NCBI RefSeq assembly: GCF_001315105.1
Contig: NZ_BAZR01000017.1
Coordinates: forward strand, 41,674-105,673
Direction of reading: 5' to 3'
DNA length: 64,000 nt
Source of the DNA: Paenibacillus sp. JCM 10914
Lineage (GTDB): Bacteria; Bacillota; Bacilli; Paenibacillales; Paenibacillaceae
Both the position numbers and the translations under genes were made by a program. The notes beneath the pieces were generated by a model. It made no database searches. It worked only from the letters and a program-made list of their open reading frames with translations, and was not told where the DNA came from. Shown here in pieces: positions 26,400 through 34,991 of this stretch (positions within the stretch are counted from its first letter, which is position 1; each line of letters opens with the position of its first letter).

Positions 26400-26932
26400 G
26401 GCGTTACACTCCCTTTGTGTTTATCCAGGAATGTCGTGAAATGCTCGATGGTATTACCTTCTTGCGTACCTTCAGCGCTAATGCCGCCCACGATGCGTTC
26501 TTGCTCAACACCGTTCTCAAAGTAAACCAGCGTAGGTGTGAATTCAATATTATAGTCGCGCCAGCCTTCCTGGAACTCACGCAGATTGTATTGATGCAGC
26601 GTAACGCCGGCATCGTCAGCGAGTGGCATCAATTGTGGCGTGGTCGCCATACAGTGTGGACAATCGGATGCGAAGAAGTAGACGTAGAAGCTCTCCTTGT
26701 TGTCTACTTTTGCCTTCAATTGGTCCGGTAGGATGATCTGCTGATAGTTGGGATCATCAAGCAGAGCCTGCGTAGCCGGATTGAGGTTGGCCACCTTCTT
26801 GCCCCCGTACAGGTCGCTGTCGGCGCCTTGCTGATTAATGAAGACGAGCGCGGCGATCAATACGATAAACAGTCCGCCAAAGGCATATAGCATGGTGTAA
26901 TTGTTCTTTTTGTTGTTTTTCTTGCGGCTCAT
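26396..26932 (-). CDS. Membrane-anchored thioredoxin-like protein (CPHC)
   Basis: One hundred and seventy-eight residues. A very basic N-terminus (MSRKKNNKKNN) and one helix anchor a thioredoxin fold with redox motif DCPHCMATTP (Cys91, Cys94) and the cis-proline segment FTPTLVYFENG. CPHC is found in oxidase-type proteins. It is the first gene of the pair with the PCYCGC lipoprotein, and divergent from the rRNA methyltransferase gene. Confidence 0.92.
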   Translation of the reverse strand: MSRKKNNKKNNYTMLYAFGGLFIVLIAALVFINQQGADSDLYGGKKVANLNPATQALLDDPNYQQIILPDQLKAKVDNKESFYVYFFASDCPHCMATTPQLMPLADDAGVTLHQYNLREFQEGWRDYNIEFTPTLVYFENGVEQERIVGGISAEGTQEGNTIEHFTTFLDKHKGSVTP

Positions 26933-27095
26933 GATTCCACCCCTTCATCTTTCATCATAATAAGAATAAGGACTTGTCCTTTTTGCTGTAGTTTATTATA
27001 CAATATTAAAAGTCGGAGCGGAACATGCGAAAACTTTGGCGGGTGCCCGACAAATACGGTTAATCGATATAACAACGAACAGGTAGGTACACAAT

Positions 27096-28625
27096 ATGGC
27101 GTTACATCTGCCTTCGCCGTTTCAGGCGAAGATGAAAACACTGCTCGGCACGAACTATGACAATTTTATGAAGTCCTACGAGCAATTACCGCATGCCGGT
27201 CTTCGAGTCAATACGCTGAAGATTTCGACGGATGCGTTCCGGGATCTCTCCCCGTTTGAGTTGGAACCCATTCCCTGGTGTCCGACCGGGTATTATACGC
27301 AGGAAGGCGAGCGCCCAGGTCGTCATCCGTATTACCACGCTGGTCTGTATTACATTCAGGAGCCGAGTGCAATGGCACCGGTGGAGTTGCTTGACGTTAC
27401 ACCTGGGGATTTGGTGCTCGATCTATGCGCTGCTCCCGGAGGGAAATCTACGCAAATCGCGGCCAAGCTTCAAGGCGAAGGACTGCTCGTGAGCAATGAT
27501 CTCCACCCTGACCGAACCAAAGCGCTGGCTAAAAATCTGGAGATGTATGGGGTGCGAAACGCGGTCGTGCTAAACGATGATCCGGAACGGATCGCCGGAG
27601 CGTTCCCTGAATTTTTCACAAAAATTCTGATTGATGCCCCTTGCTCAGGCGAAGGCATGTTCCGCAAGGACGAATCCATGCTGAAATACTGGGATGAATC
27701 CTCTCCGCTGAAGTTTGCTGAGATGCAGCAGGAGATACTGGATGCAGCGGCCAGGATGCTCAGGCCCGGGGGACGAATGGTATATTCGACTTGCACGTTC
27801 TCACCAGAAGAGAATGAGGCGATGATCGCACGGTTTCTCTTGGATCACCGGGATTATGAAGTGCTGCCTATTGATCGTACACACGGCTTCTCTCCTGGAG
27901 AAACGGGCTGGCTGGCTGAACAGGAGGGGACAGATGCAGAGTTGCTGCAGCAGGTTGCCGGAACAGCAAGATTATGGCCGCACCGAGTGCGGGGCGAAGG
28001 CCACTTCATGGCCGTGCTACAGCGTAAAGGCGAACTTACGGTAACGGAAGATGAGATGAAGACGAGTCTGGAAATGGTTGCAGAGCCTGAAGCGACTAGA
28101 CCAGGCAAGCGAGGACGCGCCGAACGTCCGGGTAAGGCGCAGCGCAGTGGTACAAAGCATACGCCTGCTGAAAGTGCTGCTCCTTCATTCCAGCCATTCT
28201 TAGAATTTATCGAAACCCATCTACAGGTCAAGCTATGCGGTTATTCGGTCATATACGGCAACCATATCTACGTGTCCCCGCTTCCAGAGAGCCGATTGAA
28301 GCAATTAAAGGTTGTTCGTCCAGGCTGGTATATGGGGCAGTTGAAGAATGGGCGCTTCGTACCTGGCCATCCGCTAGCCACCGCGCTGCACCCGCATGAG
28401 TGTGTGCGTTGCGTCAATCTGTCTTCTGAGGACGGGGAGGCCGTTCGTTATCTAAAAGGCGAAACCTTATCCATAACGGAGGAGCGCGTGCGGCGCGGAG
28501 GGGATGCAGAGCGTAAGGGCTATGTGTTAGTCTGTATAGATGGTTATTCCGCAGGCTGGGGTAAATGGCAGTCGGGAATGCTCAAGAATGAATATCCGGC
28601 GGGATGGAGGTGGACATCCGTATGA
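27096..28625 (+). CDS. RsmB/NOP family rRNA cytosine-C5 methyltransferase (RsmF-like, copy 1)
   Basis: Five hundred and nine residues. SAM-binding loop CAAPGGKS (111-118), catalytic motif DAPCSGEGMFRK with Cys183, and the second cysteine in STCTF (Cys233). The C-terminal half has an RsmF-type PUA-like domain, linked by a basic low-complexity region (TRPGKRGRAERPGKAQRSG). It methylates a cytosine in 16S rRNA. Its stop overlaps the next gene's start (ATGA), making an RNA-modification operon with the pseudouridine synthase. A second homologue lies at 31041-32429. Confidence 0.92.
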   Translation: MALHLPSPFQAKMKTLLGTNYDNFMKSYEQLPHAGLRVNTLKISTDAFRDLSPFELEPIPWCPTGYYTQEGERPGRHPYYHAGLYYIQEPSAMAPVELLDVTPGDLVLDLCAAPGGKSTQIAAKLQGEGLLVSNDLHPDRTKALAKNLEMYGVRNAVVLNDDPERIAGAFPEFFTKILIDAPCSGEGMFRKDESMLKYWDESSPLKFAEMQQEILDAAARMLRPGGRMVYSTCTFSPEENEAMIARFLLDHRDYEVLPIDRTHGFSPGETGWLAEQEGTDAELLQQVAGTARLWPHRVRGEGHFMAVLQRKGELTVTEDEMKTSLEMVAEPEATRPGKRGRAERPGKAQRSGTKHTPAESAAPSFQPFLEFIETHLQVKLCGYSVIYGNHIYVSPLPESRLKQLKVVRPGWYMGQLKNGRFVPGHPLATALHPHECVRCVNLSSEDGEAVRYLKGETLSITEERVRRGGDAERKGYVLVCIDGYSAGWGKWQSGMLKNEYPAGWRWTSV

Positions 28626-29376
28626 GTACGAAAGGAAGATCAACCCAGCGCTGGATAAGGTGCTGTCCAATCTCGGTTACGGCTCGCGTGCTGAACTGAA
28701 GAAGCTCGCTAAGGCGGGAATGATTGCCGTGAACGGGACCATAGTTAAAGACCCGGCGAAGCACGTGGACCCGTATCATGACAGAATCGAGTTCGATGGC
28801 GAGGTTATCCAGTATCGTGAATATGTGTATATTATGCTGCATAAACCACCGGGCGTCATCTCAGCGACAGAGGATCTGCGCGATCGAACCGTGCTGGATC
28901 TGTTGGAGCCAGCGTATCTAGTCTTCGAGCCGTTTCCCGTCGGCCGGCTCGATAAGGATACGGAGGGATTGCTGCTGTTGACCAATGACGGCAAACTCGC
29001 TCACGAGCTGTTGTCTCCACGTAAGCATGTACCGAAGACGTATCAGGCTGTCGTAGAAGGAAAGGTAGACGAGGCAGACCGGCTCGCATTTGCAGAGGGG
29101 GTCACTCTTGACGATGGCTATCACACCCTACCCGCTGAGCTTGTCATTAACTCGACCGAACACCGGGATGATGACGTTACGGTGTCGCGAATCACGCTGA
29201 CGATCCATGAAGGGAAATTTCATCAGGTGAAGCGTATGTTCGAGGCGGTAGACAAGAAGGTCATCTATCTCAAGCGGATTAGCATGGGGGATCTGCAACT
29301 GGATGATCAGCTTGAACTAGGGGCCTATCGTGAGCTGACGCCAGAAGAGCTGGCTGTTATCGGAAGATCAACTTAG
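28622..29376 (+). pseudogene. RsuA/RluB family pseudouridine synthase, frameshifted near 28651
   Basis: About 251 residues when joined. The true start is ATG 28622, overlapping the methyltransferase stop and preceded by GGAGGTGG. It reads MSTKGRSTQR and is then one base short; restoring it gives RLDKVLSNLGYGSRAELKKLAKAG, the S4 RNA-binding domain. The catalytic aspartate is in VGRLDKDTEGLLLLTNDG, and KVPKTYQ/HQVKRMF-type motifs follow. It makes a pseudouridine in ribosomal RNA. The longer in-frame start at 28540 lies inside the neighbouring gene and is rejected. Confidence 0.88.
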
Positions 29377-29405
29377 ATATATCAAAAAGGATGGATGGAG
29401 AGTAT

Positions 29406-30206
29406 ATGACATACAGAATGGTGGCACTAGACGTTGACGGAACTTTATTGAATGACAATCATGAAATATCCGAGAGCACCCGAAATACGATCATGGAGAC
29501 GGCCAAACGCGGGGTTGAGATTGTACTGTGCACCGGTCGTGGTCCCTTGAATTCGATTCCGTTCATGGAAAGCCTCGGACTTGGAGGTTATGTCATCAGT
29601 CATAACGGGGCAGCTACGGTCGAGGTGAAGACGCATAAGATTGTTCATCAATTCGGAATGGATCAAGCGGCGCTTAACCCGTTCATGGCCTATTGCCGTG
29701 AGCAAGGAATTCATTTCGATATCAATACGGCATTTGAGATGTATGTCGATAATGTGGAGGAGATGACTGGCCCAGTTCGCGTTATGTACGACAATTATCT
29801 GATGACTCCTGGCAATCTGCCGGCTTGGGAGGAACTTACGGAGCCGATCGTCAAATTCACGGCTTTTGGCGAAGCAGCGGTTATGGATGGTTTGTATACA
29901 GAATGGAGCAAATGGACGCTTCCTCTCAACATGCTGCGCAGCGGTGAGTTCTTCATCGATCTGATGCACATGGAAGCTTCTAAGGGCAATGCATTAAAGC
30001 AATTGGCAGAGAAGCGCGGTTATCGAGCGGATGAGGTGATGGCGATCGGCAATTACTTCAATGATATTACCATGCTTACCTATGCCGGCATGGGGATTGC
30101 CATGGATAATTCACCGGTGGAGGTCAAAGCTGCGGCCAATGCGGTAACCGCATCCAATAACGAAGACGGCGTTCATCAAGCGTTGACGAAATATTGTCTG
30201 TCCTAA
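29406..30206 (+). CDS. Cof-type HAD family phosphatase
   Basis: Two hundred and sixty-six residues. The nucleophile motif DVDGTLLND is at residues 9-17, followed by LCTGRG, and the C-terminal AIGNYFNDITML carries the metal-binding acidic residues; a C2B cap sits between. Such enzymes dephosphorylate sugar phosphates or flavin/pyridoxal phosphates; the substrate is not predictable. Start 29406 has GGATGGAGAG; an ATG five codons earlier is less well placed. Confidence 0.93.
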   Translation: MTYRMVALDVDGTLLNDNHEISESTRNTIMETAKRGVEIVLCTGRGPLNSIPFMESLGLGGYVISHNGAATVEVKTHKIVHQFGMDQAALNPFMAYCREQGIHFDINTAFEMYVDNVEEMTGPVRVMYDNYLMTPGNLPAWEELTEPIVKFTAFGEAAVMDGLYTEWSKWTLPLNMLRSGEFFIDLMHMEASKGNALKQLAEKRGYRADEVMAIGNYFNDITMLTYAGMGIAMDNSPVEVKAAANAVTASNNEDGVHQALTKYCLS

Positions 30207-30232
30207 AATCAAAAATGCGCTTCGCTTGGTTC

Positions 30233-30281
30233 CATTTTAGCAATCCATAAGAAACAACCCAAGATGAACTCTGCTAAAATG
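30233..30281. repeat. Inverted repeat upstream of the RibD/DHFR-like gene
   Basis: CATTTTAGCA (30233-30242) and TGCTAAAATG (30272-30281) are perfect 10-base inverted repeats 29 bases apart. They sit just upstream of a TATAAT at 30291. This could be a split operator. Confidence 0.4.
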
Positions 30282-30330
30282 TAGTTAATGTATAATGTAG
30301 ATATCTCTCATGAACAAAGGAGAACTGAAA

Positions 30331-30906
30331 ATGAGAAGACTCGTTCTATTTCTGCACGCTTCGCTTGACGGTTATGTAGAAGGACCAAATGGTGAAATGG
30401 ACATTGGCTGGGTTTCCTATGATGCTGATTTGGAGAAACATGCGAAAGAAATTCTGAGTACTGCCGACACTGTCATTTGGGGACGCGGGACTTATCAGAT
30501 GATGCACAGTTACTGGCCGTCTGTGCCTTCGAACCCATCAGCTTCGCAGCATGAACTGGATCATGCCGAGTGGATCGAAAAGACAGCCAAAATCGTTTTT
30601 TCCACGACGCTGGAGACAGTCGAATGGAATAATTCCAGACTCGTGAAAGAAAATGTCGCGGAAGAGATCAATAACCTCAAACAGCAGCCAGGCAAGGATA
30701 TGGTCATCCTCGGCAGTCCTAGGTTCGCACACCACCTTATGCAGCTTGATTTAATTGATGAGTATAAAATTACGGTTTCTCCCGTTCTGATCGGTAAGGG
30801 ATTGCCGTTATTCCAAGGTCTCAAGGAGAAGATCAATCTTAAGCTAGTCGAAAACAAGACCTTTGATTCTGGAGCCATAGGTCTCGTTTACCAGACGGTA
30901 AGATGA
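30331..30906 (+). CDS. Dihydrofolate reductase-like (RibD C-terminal domain) protein
   Basis: One hundred and ninety-one residues. It begins MRRLVLFLHASLDGYVEGPNGEMDW-like and has DTVIWGRGTYQMM and MVILGSPRFAHHLMQLDLIDEYKITVSPVLIGKG, the pattern of the stand-alone RibD_C family (YyaP/YwjB type). It is probably an NADPH-dependent reductase; the substrate is unknown. Start 30331 has AAAGGAG; the ATG seven codons upstream lacks a site. It has its own terminator. Confidence 0.93.
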   Translation: MRRLVLFLHASLDGYVEGPNGEMDIGWVSYDADLEKHAKEILSTADTVIWGRGTYQMMHSYWPSVPSNPSASQHELDHAEWIEKTAKIVFSTTLETVEWNNSRLVKENVAEEINNLKQQPGKDMVILGSPRFAHHLMQLDLIDEYKITVSPVLIGKGLPLFQGLKEKINLKLVENKTFDSGAIGLVYQTVR

Positions 30907-30954
30907 CCTTGTCACTTAAGGTGATTACGCTAACGGGAGACGATAGCTCAATTT

Positions 30955-30983
30955 TAACCGCCTTTTCACAAGGCGGTTTTTTT
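30955..30983 (+). terminator. Intrinsic terminator of the RibD/DHFR-like gene
   Basis: Arms AACCGCCTT and AAGGCGGTT, then seven T. Confidence 0.92.
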
Positions 30984-31040
30984 ATGGTCACAAATCAACA
31001 TTAGAATTTAATATAGCCTACTTTTTAACAGGATCGAGCA

Positions 31041-32429
31041 TTATTTTGGATTACGCAGTCCTTTAGGAAAATGATTCTTTAGCTGTCCATTGCTAGCCTT
31101 GCCCCAACCCAGCGGCAAGCCGTCGGTCGTGACTAACGTCCAGCCGCGGTAATCGGCCGGAACGGATAGCACTTCGCCGCGAAGGTAGGCTAAGACCTCT
31201 TGCGAATCGGAGTCTACATCCCAAGAACGGGCAGTTTGATTAGGGTGTAAGGCCATGGCCAGCGCGTGGGCAGGCTCGACCCGATTTTTCTTCAGGTGGG
31301 CAAGATGCAGCCCTGCGCGCAGGATTTTGAGTCCCTTTAGCGCTTGATCCGTCCAGCTAATCTGATCGCTGGAAGGGAGCCAGTACAGTTCTTCACCGAA
31401 CAGTCGCGGAGATCCCGGCCCAAGTTCGAAATCAGAGAGGTCCTGGCTTACCCATTCCTGGAACTCCGCCATGGCAGAGCGATCCACGCTTTGCTTGCTG
31501 TTGCGACCGGCTTTGCCGGCTGACGGTTGCGACACAGCAGGCTCTATGCGGCTGTCGATGGGAGCGGAAGCATCCTCCTGCTTTTTCAGTATGGCGACAA
31601 AGTGACCCTCACCCCGTTCGATATGCGGCCATAAACGCGTCGTTTCATGCAGGGACAGCTCTGGATAATGAGCGAGTATTCGTTCGATCAGCTCCTCGTT
31701 CTCCGCACGGTTAAACGTACAAGTGGAGTAAGCAAGAGTCCCCCCGGGCTTCAGCATCGTGACCGCCTCCTGAACGATATCCCACTGTCTGGCAGCGCAC
31801 AGCTCTACGTGAGCGGGTGACCATTCGGCGATCGCTCCTCCATCCTTGCGAAACATACCCTCGCCGGAGCAGGGCGCATCCAGCATGATTCGGTCAAAAC
31901 AGGCCGGGAAGCGGCGAGCAAGGTCATCTGGCGTGCTGCTCGTGACAATGGCATTCGTGATGCCCATTCGCTCCACATTCTCTGCGAGAATCCGTGCTCG
32001 CTCAGGATGGATTTCATTGGCGACAAGCAGTCCTTTCCCGAGGATCTTCGACGCGATATGACTTGTCTTGCCGCCAGGCGCAGCAGCTAGGTCAAGAATC
32101 GTCTCACCGGGTCTCGGGTCCAGCCATTCCACGGCGGACATTGCCGAGGGCTCTTGAATATAATATAGTCCGGCAGCATGGTAGGGATGCTTGCCGGGGC
32201 GTTTGTCTTCATCATAATAGTAGCCGGTGTCACACCAGGACACAGGGCTAAGCTGGAAATGCTCGATTAATCGCTGGACGCTTTCTGGTGCTTCCATCGT
32301 CTTCAGACGGTTCAACCGCAGTCCATGCGTGCGTGGGTCATCGTAACTGTCCCAGAAGTCGTAGGATTCGTCACCGAGCAGGTCGTTCATGCTGGTGACA
32401 AAACCAACAGGCAGTTGGTGTTTTACCAT
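31041..32429 (-). CDS. RsmB/NOP family rRNA cytosine-C5 methyltransferase (RsmF-like, copy 2)
   Basis: Four hundred and sixty-two residues. It shares the layout of the gene at 27096: SAM loop AAAPGGKTSH, catalytic DAPCSGEGMFRKDGG and STCTF, then an RsmF-type C-terminal domain ending WGKASNGQLKNHFPKGLR. The first domain is the most similar part (TGYYYDEDKRPGKHPYHAAGLYYIQEPSAMS); the linker and C-terminus differ more. Start 32429 has AAGGAG. Two paralogues suggest two different cytosine targets. It is transcribed toward copy 1. Confidence 0.92.
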   Translation of the reverse strand: MVKHQLPVGFVTSMNDLLGDESYDFWDSYDDPRTHGLRLNRLKTMEAPESVQRLIEHFQLSPVSWCDTGYYYDEDKRPGKHPYHAAGLYYIQEPSAMSAVEWLDPRPGETILDLAAAPGGKTSHIASKILGKGLLVANEIHPERARILAENVERMGITNAIVTSSTPDDLARRFPACFDRIMLDAPCSGEGMFRKDGGAIAEWSPAHVELCAARQWDIVQEAVTMLKPGGTLAYSTCTFNRAENEELIERILAHYPELSLHETTRLWPHIERGEGHFVAILKKQEDASAPIDSRIEPAVSQPSAGKAGRNSKQSVDRSAMAEFQEWVSQDLSDFELGPGSPRLFGEELYWLPSSDQISWTDQALKGLKILRAGLHLAHLKKNRVEPAHALAMALHPNQTARSWDVDSDSQEVLAYLRGEVLSVPADYRGWTLVTTDGLPLGWGKASNGQLKNHFPKGLRNPK

Positions 32430-32507
32430 GATATATAGCTCCTTGTATAGAATAAGTTTCATAAGTTTATCATGCCGCTGAGTGGATAGTAAAGAAAGGC
32501 AGAGCAG

Positions 32508-32548
32508 ACCAAGAAGCCGCCCACTCGTATGAGGGGCAGCTTCTTGGT
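32508..32548 (-). terminator. Hairpin downstream of the diguanylate cyclase gene
   Basis: Arms ACCAAGAAGCTGCCCC and GGGCGGCTTCTTGGT on the minus strand; the following T run is weak. Confidence 0.65.
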
Positions 32549-32562
32549 TATCCTGTGATCTT

Positions 32563-33738
32563 CTACGCCGATCCCAAGGATGATCCTGGCGTAGTTCCAG
32601 CCGAAGCCGACTTGATTGAGCGATAATCCGATACCTTGTTCTTTCCGGTGGTCTTGGAGTGGTACATGGCTTTATCTGCCTGCTTCATCAATTCGTCACC
32701 GCGAATCCCCTTGCGCAGAATACTGTAGCCGACACTGACGGTTACAATGCTCTCTGCTGCGATTCTGGCGCGGATGTTCTCGGCAACTTGTGCCGGCTTG
32801 ATCTTCTTGTCAACAACCAAACCGACGAGTTCTTCGCCTCCGTAGCGTCCGGCAATACCGATATCTTGAAGCTCTTCCTCTATGATCGCGGCGACTTGCT
32901 TCAGCACTTCATCGGCACGAGCGTGGCCCTGTGTATCGTTGAGCTTCTTGAAGTTGTCGATATCACAGAAGATCGCAGCGATCTTCAATTGTTGCGACGT
33001 GTAATGGTCCAGATACTTCATGAAATGCCTGCGATTGTATAGTCCGGTTAATCCGTCTGTAATCGCAGAGCGGTAGATCGATTGCATCAGTTCGACGATC
33101 CGCCTGAACAAGATGAAGAACACGAGGCTATAGAACGTTAATGGCAGCGCCTGGGCAAACCCCTGCATGCCTTGAGCGAGACCGCCTGTATATGTATGTA
33201 TGGCTTCCAGTACGGCCCACAGGGTGTAGATGATCAGCACGGCTCCGTATTTAAGGGGTTGACCGATCCGCGGGAGAATTTTGGTGAAGCACAGGTAAAG
33301 CGTTCCCACCTGGAACATATCCCAATATAGACTTTGCCAACTCGGTTGAATCGTGAAGGGGAGGAAGGCCGGGAGTATGAGCGGCAGCACCAGCAGCACG
33401 GCTGACAGCAATGGAAGCCAGTAATGGAGGGTTTTGAGTTTGCGGTAAAGCATAAGGATCGAAATGTTCAACAGGACAAACGAGAATAAATGCATGATTC
33501 GCACGATATCCATTTCAAGCGAAAAGACGGATGTGCCGGTCAATGCTGAATGGATGTTCAGACCCTCGTATGTCATAATGAAGAAGAAAGCTGCCGCCAT
33601 ATAAAGATATGCATTCTTGCGCTGCTTGCTGTACATAAACAAGCACATGATCAGCATCATGAGGGCGATATACGCGCCACAGACGGCAAACAAGGTTGGC
33701 AGCGGCGAGTTCGACCCGGCGTATAATTCATAAGACAA
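32563..33738 (-). CDS. Membrane diguanylate cyclase (7TM sensor + GGDEF)
   Basis: Three hundred and ninety-one residues. The N-terminal 215 or so form about seven membrane helices; the C-terminal GGDEF domain starts DGLTGLYNRRHFM. The active-site loop is GGEEL (residues 300-304), with metal-binding aspartates in FCDIDNFKKLND. GGEEL departs from GGDEF/GGEEF only at the last residue and should be active. There is no RxxD inhibitory site five residues upstream, so product inhibition of the usual kind is not expected. It makes cyclic di-GMP in response to an unknown membrane-sensed signal. Confidence 0.93.
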   Translation of the reverse strand: MSYELYAGSNSPLPTLFAVCGAYIALMMLIMCLFMYSKQRKNAYLYMAAAFFFIMTYEGLNIHSALTGTSVFSLEMDIVRIMHLFSFVLLNISILMLYRKLKTLHYWLPLLSAVLLVLPLILPAFLPFTIQPSWQSLYWDMFQVGTLYLCFTKILPRIGQPLKYGAVLIIYTLWAVLEAIHTYTGGLAQGMQGFAQALPLTFYSLVFFILFRRIVELMQSIYRSAITDGLTGLYNRRHFMKYLDHYTSQQLKIAAIFCDIDNFKKLNDTQGHARADEVLKQVAAIIEEELQDIGIAGRYGGEELVGLVVDKKIKPAQVAENIRARIAAESIVTVSVGYSILRKGIRGDELMKQADKAMYHSKTTGKNKVSDYRSIKSASAGTTPGSSLGSA

Positions 33739-33845
33739 ATGGATTCACTCCTGAACAGGGATAGCTTTCCTTTGCACGAAACATATGTTCTAATATATCA
33801 TATCGAAAAAGAATCTGAAAAGAGATTTAGAGAAAGGGGATCCCC

Positions 33846-34982
33846 ATGAAACTTCTACAAGCCCTATTCTTCCCTCCGGAGCAGCCAGGTGGCGTCTCAT
33901 CCATGATTCCTTATCTGCAGGAACGTTTTCATTCATCTCGCTGGGAAATGGAGATGTTCTGGCTGCCCAAGCGAATTCGTAACAAGGGACAGGAGGATCC
34001 GATCTTCCATACTTTTGATTACAAAGAGTTCGAAGGGAGCCCGATTGTTGCGAAGTATCTGCAAACCTATCGTGATTATTTGTGGTGGACCCGACTGCGG
34101 ATTCAGAAGCCGTACGATTTGATTCATAGTCATCATCCGATCGCAGGCATGGCCATGAAAGCTGTGTTCCCCGACACTCCGTTGATTCAGACGGTTCACT
34201 CCAGTTATGAGCGCGAGCTGATTCTGAACGGAAGAGTGCAGGAAGGCGGGCTGGAGCATCGGTTTCTCGTCTCCTTGTATAAGGAACTGGAGTTCATCAG
34301 CGATCGGCTGCTGACGGTATCGAATTCCTTCAAGCAATATATGTCTGCGTACGTAGACACGCCCGAATCGATCGGCGTCATTCATAACGGATTTGATGAT
34401 AAGCGGTTCAAGCCGATTCCGCACGAGAATGCCGTACCTCAGTTAATCACTGTTTGCCGGCTCGTACCGGCAAAGGGGCTGGATACGCTGCTCCAAGCCT
34501 GCGCGGAGTTGAAACGCAAAGGGTATGATTATGTCCTCCATATTATCGGCGACGGACCTTCGCGCCAGGAGCTGGAGGAGATGGCCAAGACGCTTGGCAT
34601 TTATCAAGAGACTATTTTTTACGGATATACGCTGCATCCTGAGGAATTCATGCCATTCTTTGATATCTTTGTACTGCCCTCGAGGGCTGAGGCTTTCGGA
34701 TCGGTATTTGCCGAAGCCGCGTTAAGCAGCCTGGCGCTTGTCGGGACCGATGTCGGGGGAATTGCCGAACAGATTGAGGACGGTGTAAACGGCCTCCTTG
34801 TGCCGCCGGAAGACCCGATGGCGCTGAGCATTGCGCTGGAGAAGGTTATAAGTGACCCGCTATATCGATATGAGCTTGCCAGAACGGCCTCGGATAAAGC
34901 GAAGAATCAATATTCGCTGTCTCGTTCTGTGAACGAGCTGAAGAAGATGTATTTGAAATTTCAACCTGAGACAGAAAGCTAG
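33846..34982 (+). CDS. Glycosyltransferase family 4
   Basis: Three hundred and seventy-eight residues, GT-B fold. The N-terminal domain has QPGGVSSMIPYLQERF and DLIHSHHPIAGM. The C-terminal donor site contains ITVCRLVPAKGLDTLL, HIIGDGPSRQELE and the EX7E-type EAFGSVFAEAALS, then GGIAEQIEDGVNGLLV. It transfers a sugar from a nucleotide sugar to an unknown acceptor. It stands alone ahead of yhaO with nine bases between, so co-transcription is likely though the functions differ. Confidence 0.93.
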   Translation: MKLLQALFFPPEQPGGVSSMIPYLQERFHSSRWEMEMFWLPKRIRNKGQEDPIFHTFDYKEFEGSPIVAKYLQTYRDYLWWTRLRIQKPYDLIHSHHPIAGMAMKAVFPDTPLIQTVHSSYERELILNGRVQEGGLEHRFLVSLYKELEFISDRLLTVSNSFKQYMSAYVDTPESIGVIHNGFDDKRFKPIPHENAVPQLITVCRLVPAKGLDTLLQACAELKRKGYDYVLHIIGDGPSRQELEEMAKTLGIYQETIFYGYTLHPEEFMPFFDIFVLPSRAEAFGSVFAEAALSSLALVGTDVGGIAEQIEDGVNGLLVPPEDPMALSIALEKVISDPLYRYELARTASDKAKNQYSLSRSVNELKKMYLKFQPETES

Positions 34983-34991
34983 GGATTCGTT

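Noticed and set aside
28540..28621. Upstream start for the pseudouridine synthase
   Set aside because: It lies inside the methyltransferase gene; the real start is the overlapping ATG at 28622 in another frame, followed by a one-base deletion.
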